DNA of 64,000 nucleotides from Paenibacillus borealis (GTDB lineage Bacteria > Bacillota > Bacilli > Paenibacillales > Paenibacillaceae). The translations under genes and the position numbers were made by a program. Under the pieces are notes generated by a model. The model made no database searches. It saw nothing but the letters and a program-made list of their open reading frames with translations, and was not told the DNA's origin. Location of the stretch: contig NZ_CP009285.1 in the NCBI RefSeq assembly GCF_000758665.1, forward strand, positions 7,626,001-7,690,000, written 5' to 3'. Of the stretch, positions 29,953 through 38,761 are shown one piece after another. The first letter of the stretch is position 1. Every line of letters begins with the position of its first letter.

Positions 29953-31465
29953 GACCGCTCATCTCCTTTATCAGTTCTTGAACCGCCAGCCTGGCTCCTT
30001 GCATTACAATCGGCACACCCCCGCCGGGATGGACGGATGCTCCTGCGGCATACAGGCCTTGGAGCGGATAAGGCTTCGGCTGGGGCCGGAATACACCCGA
30101 TTGGCTTAACAACGGGGCAATTCCGAAGCTGCCGCCCCCGTACAGCCCTTCCTTCCGGGCATCCGCCGGCGTTCTAAGCTTGCGCCAGACTATACTGGCG
30201 GTAAGCCCCGGGAATCCGCGCTTCTCGGCATCCCTGAGCACCTTGCCGGCCAGCGCTTCGGCGATATCCTCCCAATCCTTATCCGTTGCTGCCGGAACAG
30301 GGACAAGGAAATAGAGCATACTTTCTCCGGGAGGAGCCGCACTGTCGTCCAGCACTACCGGATTGAACACATAATAAGAAGAATCTGCAGGAATCTGCCC
30401 GCGGTCAAACACCTCATGGAGACTGCTATCCAGATTGTCAGGCAAGAAGAACTGGTGAACCTGAGACTGCGGCCAACGCTTGGACACAGCTGCATAGATG
30501 AGCAGGCAGCCTGAGGAAGGTGTGAAGCTGCCGCGCCGGATCGGTTTATCAGTAGCGCCGCTTGTCTTATTTGTAGTTCCGGCTAGATTCTTGTCCTGCT
30601 TAAACAACCCGGACGGAAGCAGCTTCTCAATATGCGGGAAGTCACCGTTATACAGCACAGCATCATAGGTTATCTGCCGGCCTTGAACGACGACCCCGCG
30701 GCATCTTCCTCCTTCTACCATCAGGGAATCCACTTCTGTACTGGTATGAATCTGTACTCCGCGGCCCTCCAGCTCCCGGGCAATGATCTGCGGCAGGGTG
30801 CTATATCCCCCCTTCAGCATCCAGATACCGAAGGCATGCTCAGCGTAGGGAAGCATCGTATAGATTCCCGGTGTACGGAAAGGGGCTCCGCCGATATACA
30901 GGCTCTGCAGGGAGAAGGCATCCCTTAGCTCCTCATGCCGGAAATATTGCCCGACTGCCGAGCGCAGACTTCTGTATGCCCGAAGACGGACCATCAGCGA
31001 CAAATTAGCCGGGCTGAAAAATTCGCGTCCGTTCTTATAGCCTCTCTCCAGAAACGATGCCCTGCCCTTTGGATACAGCTGTGACATATCTTTCATAAAC
31101 CGCAGGAAGCCCTTGCCTTCTCCAGGATACAGCCGGTCAATCTCCTCTGCCTGCTCCGCGGCCCCCGCAAATTTGGTCAATACTCGCCCGCTCCTGAAGT
31201 GAACCCGGTAAAGCGGATCACAGCGCAGCAGCTCCAGACTTCCGCGCGGCAGCCCGCCTTCCTCCAGAATATCCAGAAGCATCTCCGGCAGCAGCACGAT
31301 GGTCGGCCCGCGGTCTATCCGGTAGCGGCCCTGTTCTTCAAAGGCGACGCGCCCGCCCGCCTGGCTTGCGCGCTCGTACATTACAACCTCATGCCCCTGC
31401 CGGGTAAGCAGCAGCGCTGCGGTCAGCCCGCCAATTCCGCTGCCCACAACGGCTACACGGCTCAT
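29942..31465 (-). CDS. CrtI/CrtN-family carotenoid desaturase or oxidase, second copy
   Basis: 507-residue FAD enzyme: VVGSGIGGLTAALLL at the N-terminus, DRGPTIVLLPEM, SLYIGGAPFRTPGIYTML, and the C-terminal GLYAAGASVHPGGGVPIV. It is clearly homologous to but divergent from its two neighbours, and carries an insertion around residues 285-310 rich in Lys, Thr and Ser. It could add desaturations or oxidise an end group (as CrtNb/CrtNc proteins do). The start overlaps the previous gene as ATGA. Confidence 0.82.
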   Translation of the reverse strand: MSRVAVVGSGIGGLTAALLLTRQGHEVVMYERASQAGGRVAFEEQGRYRIDRGPTIVLLPEMLLDILEEGGLPRGSLELLRCDPLYRVHFRSGRVLTKFAGAAEQAEEIDRLYPGEGKGFLRFMKDMSQLYPKGRASFLERGYKNGREFFSPANLSLMVRLRAYRSLRSAVGQYFRHEELRDAFSLQSLYIGGAPFRTPGIYTMLPYAEHAFGIWMLKGGYSTLPQIIARELEGRGVQIHTSTEVDSLMVEGGRCRGVVVQGRQITYDAVLYNGDFPHIEKLLPSGLFKQDKNLAGTTNKTSGATDKPIRRGSFTPSSGCLLIYAAVSKRWPQSQVHQFFLPDNLDSSLHEVFDRGQIPADSSYYVFNPVVLDDSAAPPGESMLYFLVPVPAATDKDWEDIAEALAGKVLRDAEKRGFPGLTASIVWRKLRTPADARKEGLYGGGSFGIAPLLSQSGVFRPQPKPYPLQGLYAAGASVHPGGGVPIVMQGARLAVQELIKEMSGHGE

Positions 31466-33018
31466 AGCGGAACCCCCGCGCCCGCGCCGGTAGCGCCGGC
31501 CGGCACGGTGAAGCTGCCTCGCAGGGCCTGGTCATGCTCACGCAGCAGCCGCGCACTGATCTTGGCCGACTCGAAGATCGTTGGCAAGCCGCTGCCCGGA
31601 TGGGTTCCGCCTCCGACCAGCCAGATGCCGCGCACCTCCTCGAAGGTGTTATGCGGCCGCAAATGCATCATCTGCCCCAGATTATGGGCCAGATTGAAGG
31701 TTGCGCCGTTATATACATTCAGCTTGTTCTGCCAGTCCAGCGGAGAGAAGAACAGCCGCTCTTCCACCCGTCCCGTTAATCCTGCAAGCTGAGGGATCTG
31801 CTCCAGACGCTCCATCATCTGCGCTTCAACTTCCGCACTCTCCTGCTGCCAGTTGATCTCTGCACTCAGATTAGGCACCGGCATCAGCACATAGAGCGAA
31901 GACTTGCCCGGCGGCGCCAGCGTCTTATCGGTAACCGACGGATTATGGACGTATATGGAAGGGTCTTCGGATAATACCCCCAGCTTAGTAATTTCTTCGA
32001 CATTACGCCGGTAATTGGCGGAGAAATGAACAGAATGGTGACCCAGCTCCACCTCTCCATCGACACCCAGATACAGCATGGCTGTTGAACAGGAGTATCT
32101 TTTCCGGGCAACCTTGCCGGGGGTGTACCGCTTCAGAATGCCGGGCTCGAACAGCTGCGTCATCGCAGAGCCGAAGTCGGCCCCGATCACAACGTAATCC
32201 GCATCCACCCGCTCCCCGTTCTCCAGCAGCAATCCTGCCGCATGCCCGTTCTTGACGACTATGCGCTTCACTCCGCTGGAGGTGTGCACTTGCCCGCCAT
32301 GCTCCTGAATCACCTTAGACATCGCCTGAAGGACACGGTTAATTCCGCCTATCGGATGGTACAAGCCGTAACGGTGCTCCATGTAGGACAGGATCGTGAA
32401 CGTACCGGGACATTCCCAGGGCGACATCCCCAGATATTTAGCCTGAAAGGTAAACGAGAACCGCAGCCGTTCATCGTCAAAATACCGGGACAGCCGGTTG
32501 TATACATTATCTGCGGCGTTCAGCTTAGGCAACGCGTGCAATACATCTCTTTTCATATAATCGCCCAGGGATTGGAACGGACGCTGCAGCAGCGGAATGA
32601 CTCTCTCCAGCTTATCGGCTTCATCGGCCATAAACCGGCGGTAGCCGCTCCCGTTGCCGGGAAACAGCCGCTCAATCTCTCCGGCAGTCTGTTCCTGGTC
32701 TGTAGAAGGTGTAAACACGGTATCTCCGAAATGGAGTGAATATAGCGGGTCAAGCGGCTTCAAGGATACATAATCATGCACGGAACGTCCTGCCAGGGCG
32801 AACAGCTCCTCCAGCAGATGCGGCATCATCAAAAAGGTAGCCCCCCGGTCAAAACGGTACCCGCCCAGCTTGAGCTCTCCTGATCTTCCGCCAACCGTAT
32901 CCTGCTTCTCATATAGATCCACTGCGTAGCCTTCGGCGGCCAGCAGCATAGCTGCGGCCAGTCCGCCCGGTCCTGCGCCTATTATTGCAACTTTTGCGGT
33001 ACGTTTGGGTCCAGTCAA
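31462..33018 (-). CDS. crtN: CrtI/CrtN-family (diapo)phytoene desaturase, first gene of the operon
   Basis: 518-residue FAD-dependent desaturase. IIGAGPGGLAAAMLLA and DRGATFLMMPHLLEEL lie near the N-terminus, AKYLGMSPWECPGTFTIL in the middle, and IWLVGGGTHPGSGLPTIF at the C-terminus. The start is TTG at 33018 with AAGGAGG 7 nt upstream, at the head of a seven-gene operon whose members overlap or nearly touch. A Gly/Ala-rich tail of about 15 residues ends the protein. Expected to introduce the first conjugated double bonds. Confidence 0.85.
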   Translation of the reverse strand: MTGPKRTAKVAIIGAGPGGLAAAMLLAAEGYAVDLYEKQDTVGGRSGELKLGGYRFDRGATFLMMPHLLEELFALAGRSVHDYVSLKPLDPLYSLHFGDTVFTPSTDQEQTAGEIERLFPGNGSGYRRFMADEADKLERVIPLLQRPFQSLGDYMKRDVLHALPKLNAADNVYNRLSRYFDDERLRFSFTFQAKYLGMSPWECPGTFTILSYMEHRYGLYHPIGGINRVLQAMSKVIQEHGGQVHTSSGVKRIVVKNGHAAGLLLENGERVDADYVVIGADFGSAMTQLFEPGILKRYTPGKVARKRYSCSTAMLYLGVDGEVELGHHSVHFSANYRRNVEEITKLGVLSEDPSIYVHNPSVTDKTLAPPGKSSLYVLMPVPNLSAEINWQQESAEVEAQMMERLEQIPQLAGLTGRVEERLFFSPLDWQNKLNVYNGATFNLAHNLGQMMHLRPHNTFEEVRGIWLVGGGTHPGSGLPTIFESAKISARLLREHDQALRGSFTVPAGATGAGAGVPL

Positions 33019-33072
33019 GCGCCTTCCTCCTTATACCTGTCTGTCATGAGGCAGATAACTCTTTTCAAACAT

Positions 33073-33111
33073 TATACAAAAACTATACAAGTATGATACA
33101 AATATCATACA
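33073..33111 (-). promoter_or_regulatory. Candidate CarH operator: four TACA motifs at exact 11-bp spacing
   Basis: On the plus strand TATACA, TATACA, GATACA and CATACA begin at 33073, 33084, 33095 and 33106. Tandem 11-bp repeats of TnTACA type are the known operator form for Thermus CarH. The stretch also contains a perfect palindrome GTATGATA-N4-TATCATAC (33091-33110). A TTTACA (33127-33132) / TATGAT (33104-33109) pair with 17-nt spacing would put the repeats across the -10 and start site of the crt operon. Confidence 0.78.
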
Positions 33112-33180
33112 TACTTTGCAGCGCCATGTAAATATCAGCAGTTGGACTTCCAATAATTAGAGTGCTCCTCTATAAAATCA

Positions 33181-33225
33181 AAAAAAAGAACCGGTCGGCC
33201 ACCTCAATGGGCACCGATCGGTTCT
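33181..33225 (-). terminator. Terminator of the carH-like gene
   Basis: Minus strand AGAACCG...CGGTTCT with an inner CGG/CCG stem, followed by eight T residues; begins a few bases after the regulator stop. It separates regulator transcription from the crt operon. Confidence 0.85.
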
Positions 33226-33230
33226 AAGAG

Positions 33231-34160
33231 CTATATTCGATGTTGTATTCCGGCAAACTCCCGGTCAAACCAGGCTTGCCACTGCTCCGGGGGCTCATCC
33301 AGCTTATAGGTCGCCCTGGTGGCTTGCGGACCAGCCGTTTCATACGCTTTGCCGCCGACAATGAACTGCAGCTCCGGGTGCAGGCTGCCGAGCCGTTTAA
33401 GCAAATCCTCACAGTACGGCACAAGCTCTTCATCCGTAACGGACAGGCATACCGCCCCGATCCGGCCTTGCTTCTCCAGCAGATCCATAACGCCTTCCTC
33501 GGGCGTATTGGCCCCCAGGTAAATGACCTCAACCCCGTTCTTACGTAGAAAAAGCGAGAACAGCAGCAGTCCTATCTGATGATGTTCTCCCGCCGGACAA
33601 AAGGCGAGCACCTTCGGCAAATGCGCATAAACGGGAAACACATGAAAAAACTGGGACAGCCGGTTAGAGATCATATGTGTCATATAATGCTCCTGGGCTA
33701 CCGTTGCCGTCCCTTCTTCCCAGGCATCGCCAACCTTGACCAGAACCGGCACAAGCACCTGATACACCATTGCCTCATAGCCATACAGCGAGAACCCGAA
33801 ATCAATTAATGCATCCGCCCGTTCGCCCTGAATTTCGTGTAATGCTGTATAGATCTGCTGCTTCATTTTGTCAATGGCATCTCTGGGGTCGCCGCCCGAC
33901 GCGTTCAGACGTTCATCCAGATGTTTCTGCTTACGCATCTTCAGCATCCGCACGGCATGGGAAATACTGATGCCCTGCTTCTCCGTCTGTTCCTTCAACC
34001 AGCGAAGGTCCTCGATATTCTCCTGGCTGTACAGCCTGTATCCGGATTCGGTACGTTCCGGAACAACAGCCTGATACCTGTTCTCCCACGCCCGCAGAGT
34101 GACAGAAGGAATATCGAGCATTTCGACGACCTGTTTGATGGAATACACGATGTATCTCAC
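33231..34160 (-). CDS. carH: MerR-family B12-binding transcriptional regulator, CarH-like photoreceptor
   Basis: 309 residues. N-terminal MerR winged helix (SIKQVVEMLDIPSVTLRAWE, residues 7-26, then GYRLYSQENIEDLRWL). A four-helix segment bears the W-x9-EH motif (Trp147, Glu157, His158), and a Rossmann cobalamin domain bears E-x-H-x-x-G (Glu192, His194, Gly197; the lower axial ligand). These are the adenosylcobalamin contacts of CarH. The residue after Trp147 is Glu, not the His that bonds cobalt after photolysis in the Thermus protein. GTG start with AGGA upstream. Adjacent to the crt operon and to repeats shared with it, so I infer dark repression of carotenoid genes and of itself. Confidence 0.88.
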   Translation of the reverse strand: MRYIVYSIKQVVEMLDIPSVTLRAWENRYQAVVPERTESGYRLYSQENIEDLRWLKEQTEKQGISISHAVRMLKMRKQKHLDERLNASGGDPRDAIDKMKQQIYTALHEIQGERADALIDFGFSLYGYEAMVYQVLVPVLVKVGDAWEEGTATVAQEHYMTHMISNRLSQFFHVFPVYAHLPKVLAFCPAGEHHQIGLLLFSLFLRKNGVEVIYLGANTPEEGVMDLLEKQGRIGAVCLSVTDEELVPYCEDLLKRLGSLHPELQFIVGGKAYETAGPQATRATYKLDEPPEQWQAWFDREFAGIQHRI

Positions 34161-34204
34161 ACTCTTTTCCTATTTACACTGAATACTTTTGAAGATTCAA
34201 ACCT

Positions 34205-34253
34205 TATACAAATTATTTACACTCATTATACATTCGCATCTCTCTTATGTCAT
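34205..34253 (-). promoter_or_regulatory. carH promoter with three 11-bp TnTACA repeats
   Basis: Plus strand TATACA, TTTACA and TATACA begin at 34205, 34216 and 34227, exactly 11 bp apart, all fitting TnTACA. They overlap the promoter ATGACA (34248-34253) / TATAAT (34225-34230) with a 17-nt spacer. A 17-nt stretch at 34196-34212 matches 33064-33080 in 16 positions. This indicates autoregulation. Confidence 0.78.
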
Positions 34254-34443
34254 TAGAACTTGTATAACCCAGCTTTACAGGAACGATACGGTATAAATCC
34301 GGTGATTTTAGCAAAAATAGATCTTTCAGGTGATTTTGCAGTCAGCTGCTTCACTTCTCCTTAGCGGGCGTTAATAGGTAGTTACAATGCCGCGCCAGGA
34401 CATACGAGCTCTGGTTCCGCAGCACACCCAGGAGGATTATCCC

Positions 34444-35988
34444 ATGAATCAAGGCAGCCGCTCCATCACACCTGAACAGTCGCAGCTAACCATAGCTTCC
34501 GGTGCGATCACGACACCCCGCAAGCGGAAGCCGCAGCTTATCCTGCGCCGCCGCTCCAAAATACTGATTGCCGTCGTCCTTCTCTTTATATGGCTTGCCG
34601 GGGTAATGATCTACCAGACCCATAAACCGCTGCCTCCCGGGCTTTCAACCGAGAGCCTTGCTTATAAGGTGGAGAACGTAGCCTTCTGGCATGATCTGAC
34701 CTATCAGGACAGCAGCGGGGCTGAAGCAAGAGAAGAGCAGATTCTCCCGAGAATCCTGCAGATTATCGGAGAGTCCAGAGAATTCCTCGTAATCGATCTG
34801 TTCCTGTTCAATAATTATACCCACACAGACCAGCAGTTCCCTGCAGTCAGCCAGGAGCTTACCGATAAGCTTGTCGCTCAGAAAGCCGCCTATCCCGGGC
34901 TGGAAATCGTCTTCATCACCGACGAGGTAAATACAAATTACGGTTCCGCCCCCAATTCCCTGCTGGAAGAGATGAAAGCCGCCGGAATCAAGGTTATTAT
35001 GACGGATGTGGATGCGCTGCGTGATTCGACCCCGGCCTACTCCGCAGTATGGCGCACCTTCATTCAGTGGTTCGGACAATCCGGCAAGGGCTGGATTCCG
35101 AATCTTATGGCCAGCGGAGGACCCGATATTACCGCACGTTCGTATCTGAAGCTGCTCAATGTCAAGGCCAATCACCGTAAAGTAGTGCTCAGCGAGAACA
35201 CCGCACTGATCTCTTCCGGGAACGTGCATGATGCCAGCGCCTATCACTCCAATATTGCCCTTGAGGTGCAGGGCCCCATTCAGGCCGATATTCTGCAGAG
35301 CGAGCAGGCTGCCGCTGACCTCTCGGGAGCGGGCCCATTGCTGAGCAAGACACCGGAATTCAAGCCGCAAGCCAGCACCACCGGAGAGCCGCAGTCCGAA
35401 GTACGCTATTTAACGGAGGGCAAGGTATACAAGTACGCGCTGGAGGGCATTAACGCTGCACAAAAGGGGGATGTCGTCTGGATGGGCATGTTCTATCTGG
35501 CGGACGACGGAATTATTGATGCCCTGCTTGAGGCGGATGCCCGCGGTGCTGAAGTAAGGCTGCTGCTGGACCCCAATCAGAATGCCTTCGGGCGGGACAA
35601 GATCGGCATCCCGAACCGCCCGGTTGCGATGGAGCTGAGCCGGAAGTCGGCAGGGAGTATCGCAATCCGCTGGTACAATACGGGCAAGGAGCAGTATCAC
35701 ACCAAGCTGTTGTTCATTGCCAAGGCGACCGGCAACTCCATCGTCCTGGGCGGATCAACGAATTTCACAGCCCGTAATCTGGACGACTACAATCTGGAGA
35801 ATAACCTTTGGGTATCCGTGCCGCAGGGGCAGCCGCTATATGCTGAAATGGAGAGCTACTTCAACCGTTTGTGGAATAACGAGGGTGCCGAGTACAGCCT
35901 GCCGCTGGAGGAATATCAGAGTGAGATTACGTGGATGAAGTACATCCTCTACCGGATGCAGACCCGCCTCGGGTTCACTACTTTCTGA
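34444..35988 (+). CDS. Phospholipase D-like protein with altered HKD motifs
   Basis: 514-residue membrane-anchored protein: a basic N-terminus, one transmembrane helix (about residues 37-56, LIAVVLLFIWLAGVMIY) and two PLDc halves. The first half has HRKVVLSE...SSGN (Asp replaced by Glu), the second HTKLLFIA...GGSTN (Asp replaced by Ala). The His and Lys are kept. ATG at 34444 has AGGAGG 8 nt away; the frame extends 19 codons upstream. Convergent with cls, sharing a terminator. Catalysis as a phospholipase or transphosphatidylase is possible but not assured. Confidence 0.8.
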   Translation: MNQGSRSITPEQSQLTIASGAITTPRKRKPQLILRRRSKILIAVVLLFIWLAGVMIYQTHKPLPPGLSTESLAYKVENVAFWHDLTYQDSSGAEAREEQILPRILQIIGESREFLVIDLFLFNNYTHTDQQFPAVSQELTDKLVAQKAAYPGLEIVFITDEVNTNYGSAPNSLLEEMKAAGIKVIMTDVDALRDSTPAYSAVWRTFIQWFGQSGKGWIPNLMASGGPDITARSYLKLLNVKANHRKVVLSENTALISSGNVHDASAYHSNIALEVQGPIQADILQSEQAAADLSGAGPLLSKTPEFKPQASTTGEPQSEVRYLTEGKVYKYALEGINAAQKGDVVWMGMFYLADDGIIDALLEADARGAEVRLLLDPNQNAFGRDKIGIPNRPVAMELSRKSAGSIAIRWYNTGKEQYHTKLLFIAKATGNSIVLGGSTNFTARNLDDYNLENNLWVSVPQGQPLYAEMESYFNRLWNNEGAEYSLPLEEYQSEITWMKYILYRMQTRLGFTTF

Positions 35989-35999
35989 TGATGCCATAC

Positions 36000-36040
36000 A
36001 AAAGACCGCCGGAGAGCAGCAGCTCCTTCCGGCGGTCTTT
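36000..36040. terminator. Bidirectional terminator between the two PLD-family genes
   Basis: AAAAGACCGCCGGA and TCCGGCGGTCTTT form a 13-bp stem with A- and T-runs on the two sides, serving both convergent genes. Confidence 0.9.
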
Positions 36041-36053
36041 ATTAGTTACTGCT

Positions 36054-37562
36054 CTACAGCAGCGGAGACATCAGGCGGGCTGCCGATTCCAGCAGCCGCT
36101 CCAGCAGCCGTTTATCCATGAAGGTCTCATGGACAATCTGCCGCGTAGACAGCAGATCGCGTTCGAAGTCTGCGACAATGCGCGAGACGCTCTCGGTCTG
36201 CAGCAGCAGCGCATTCACCTCGAAGTTCAGGTGGAAGCTGCGCATGTCCATATTGGCCGTGCCGATGGTCGCAATCTCCCCGTCCGCGATCAGCAGCTTC
36301 GAGTGGATGAAGCCTTTCTCATATTCGTAGATCTTCACTCCCGATTCCAGCAGCGCCGGGAAATAGGAATGTGAGGCGAGGAACGGAAGCCATTTATCCG
36401 GCTTGGCCGGGAACAGCAGGCGTACATCCAGTCCCGACATTGCGGCTACACGCAGTGCGGTCAGAATATCCTCATCGGGGATAAAGTACGGACTGGCGAT
36501 CCAAACCGACTTCTCCGCGGAGGTAATCATGGAGAAGAAGATATTCTTCAGCGCACGCCGTTCATTATCCGGTCCGCTGGCAATAATCTGCACCGCTCCG
36601 TCTCCGGTCGTGAAGCGCAGCTGCGGGGAGAGATAATCCTGCTCCAGAATCTTCTCGCCGGTGGTGTGCATCCAGTCCTGCAGGAAGATAATCTGCATCG
36701 TCCGCACCGCTTCACCTCTCAGCAGCATATGCGTATCGCGCCAGAATCCATAGGTCTTGCTGCGGCTCAGGTATTCATCCCCGACATTCAATCCGCCCAT
36801 GAATCCGACATCGCCGTCGATGACAACAATCTTGCGGTGATTCCGGTAATTCACCCGGCTGGAGAAAAAGGACGTGGAATTGCCATAAGCAGCTACTTGA
36901 ACTCCGGCATCACTCAGCTCTTTGAGGAAGGCTCTGGAGAGCTGCATGCTTCCGACCGCATCATACATAAACCGGACAGCTACGCCCGCACGGGCCTTCT
37001 CGATCAGAATCTGCTGAATGCGTGTGCCGATATGGTCCGCCCGGAAAATATAATATTCCATATGAATATGATGCTGGGCCTGCCGCAGCTCAAGCAGCAG
37101 CGTGCCGAAGGTCTCTTCACCATTGGTGAGGATCCGCGTCTCTGAGCTGAAGGAGATAGGCGTGCGTGCCAGCCGCTGCGATAATCCCAGCAGCTTCTGG
37201 CGTCCGGGACTGAACACCGACCAGTCCTGATGCATGCGCAGCGCGTCATTCTCAATCCGTTCATACGCCATCAGATCGCGCTGCGCTTTCTTATCGTATT
37301 TGCGCCGTTTGAACACATTTTGTCCGAACAAAAAATAGAAAACGAGTCCCAGCACCGGAATTAGCGCCAATAGCAAAATCCAGGACATTGTTGTAGATGG
37401 ATTGCGGTTCTCCATGAAAATACCAAGCCCGATAGAGATGACTGTTAATGTGGAGAAAATACTGATGATGGTGCCGGCTGTACTGCCGAAAATCCCGAAT
37501 CCGAAATAATAAAAAGCAAGCATAGCTCCTATGATGACTAAAGCCTGCAGTCCTCTTCTCAT
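36054..37562 (-). CDS. cls: Cardiolipin synthase
   Basis: Condenses two phosphatidylglycerols to cardiolipin at the membrane. 502 residues: two N-terminal transmembrane helices (about 8-28 and 36-58), then two complete HKD motifs, HRKIVVIDGDVGFMGGLN (about residue 233) and HSKLLIADGEIATIGTAN (about residue 413). ATG at 37562 has GAAGGTAGG upstream; TTG two codons earlier is less likely. Usual Cls length. Another PLD-type gene is its convergent neighbour. Confidence 0.95.
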   Translation of the reverse strand: MRRGLQALVIIGAMLAFYYFGFGIFGSTAGTIISIFSTLTVISIGLGIFMENRNPSTTMSWILLLALIPVLGLVFYFLFGQNVFKRRKYDKKAQRDLMAYERIENDALRMHQDWSVFSPGRQKLLGLSQRLARTPISFSSETRILTNGEETFGTLLLELRQAQHHIHMEYYIFRADHIGTRIQQILIEKARAGVAVRFMYDAVGSMQLSRAFLKELSDAGVQVAAYGNSTSFFSSRVNYRNHRKIVVIDGDVGFMGGLNVGDEYLSRSKTYGFWRDTHMLLRGEAVRTMQIIFLQDWMHTTGEKILEQDYLSPQLRFTTGDGAVQIIASGPDNERRALKNIFFSMITSAEKSVWIASPYFIPDEDILTALRVAAMSGLDVRLLFPAKPDKWLPFLASHSYFPALLESGVKIYEYEKGFIHSKLLIADGEIATIGTANMDMRSFHLNFEVNALLLQTESVSRIVADFERDLLSTRQIVHETFMDKRLLERLLESAARLMSPLL

Positions 37563-37711
37563 ACGCAACCTACCTTCTCATTCTGCCGTTCATCACCAAA
37601 CTGACACATTTATATATTACATGAAGAATCCGTTTCTTCCTACTGGAATCCTATATGAAACTATAATTGCAACAATACTGTAACCTCTTCGGAGGGAGCC
37701 TGGCTGCTGAT

Positions 37712-37740
37712 TTGTAATGCTGCAGATAATATAATATAAT
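37712..37740 (+). promoter_or_regulatory. Sigma-A promoter of the tetR-RND pair
   Basis: TTGTAA (37712-37717) and TATAAT (37735-37740) with a 17-nt spacer, about 60 nt before the GTG start. An imperfect inverted repeat CTGACCCC...GGGAGTCAG just downstream (about 37746-37780) is a possible operator. Confidence 0.65.
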
Positions 37741-37799
37741 CTCCCTGACCCCACAGTCAATTACAGAACCCGGGAGTCAGAAGGGGGATACAGTCAGCA

Positions 37800-38714
37800 G
37801 TGACCGCTAAAAGTATTACAAAAAAAGAGCAAATCATCAAGACAGCAATGCAGCTATTCGCTGTAAAAGGTTCATCCTCCACCTCCATGCAGGAGATTGC
37901 CGAATTATGCGGGATCTCCAAGGGAAGTCTCTATCTGTTATTCAAATCCAAGGAGGAGCTCGAACGCAGCATTTACATATATTGCTTCCGGATGATCCAT
38001 GATCCCTTGCAGCGTGAAGAACAGGAAGTCCGGAGAACCCCGCGGGAGCAGCTGCGCAACCAGATTGAAATTCTGCTTAGTCATGTATACGAGCTGCGCG
38101 AGTTTTTGCAGCGCCAATTCCAGGAGCTCGCCGGCAAAGGCCATACTGAAATTCCGGAATGGGTGCAAAAGAACAACGCAGGGCTGCTGCTCTGGTTCCA
38201 GAATAAGCTGGAGCTTATGTATGGACGTGAGATTCTGCCTTATGCCGGGGAGCTGTGCCTGCTCAGTCACGGCATGATCAACTCCAGCATCAAGCTGTTG
38301 TTTGGAGGAGAGACCTCCGTCTCCATCCCTGACCTTGCCGACCGCCTGGTGGACTGGCTGGATATTCTGGTTGCCGGCCTGCTTGCCGGACAGCCCGCTC
38401 CCCTGATCTCTTCCGCAGTCCTGGCCCGATGGGCGGATAGTTCCGGGGAGAGCCAGCGCCAGAACCCGCTCCAGCTGATCAAGGCTATGAAGCTGCTGCT
38501 TAGCGATGCTGCAAGTTCTGAACAGGACACTGCAGAAGACGGGCTGGAATCACTGAACATTCTGGAAAGCGAAATCCTTACCTCGCACCCCCGCAAGGCG
38601 ATTATTCAGGGCATGCTCGCTAATCTCCAAGGGTACCCTGTACTGGCAGGAGAACTCAGTACGCTGAAGAAGCTATTTTCTCCCTATATGCAGACTTCCT
38701 GCGGGCTTCATTAA
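37800..38714 (+). CDS. TetR/AcrR-family transcriptional regulator
   Basis: 304 residues, longer than the usual 190-220 because of an extended C-terminal domain. The N-terminal HTH is clear: EQIIKTAMQLFAVKGSSSTSMQEIAELCGIS then KGSLYLLFKSKEEL. Start codon is GTG at 37800 with AAGGGGG 12 nt upstream. 47 nt separate it from the RND pump gene on the same strand, so it most likely controls that pump and itself. Ligand unknown. Confidence 0.88.
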   Translation: MTAKSITKKEQIIKTAMQLFAVKGSSSTSMQEIAELCGISKGSLYLLFKSKEELERSIYIYCFRMIHDPLQREEQEVRRTPREQLRNQIEILLSHVYELREFLQRQFQELAGKGHTEIPEWVQKNNAGLLLWFQNKLELMYGREILPYAGELCLLSHGMINSSIKLLFGGETSVSIPDLADRLVDWLDILVAGLLAGQPAPLISSAVLARWADSSGESQRQNPLQLIKAMKLLLSDAASSEQDTAEDGLESLNILESEILTSHPRKAIIQGMLANLQGYPVLAGELSTLKKLFSPYMQTSCGLH

Positions 38715-38761
38715 CTCGGACAAATGCCAAGATTATAGATACTGGAGGGTTCACTTAACTA

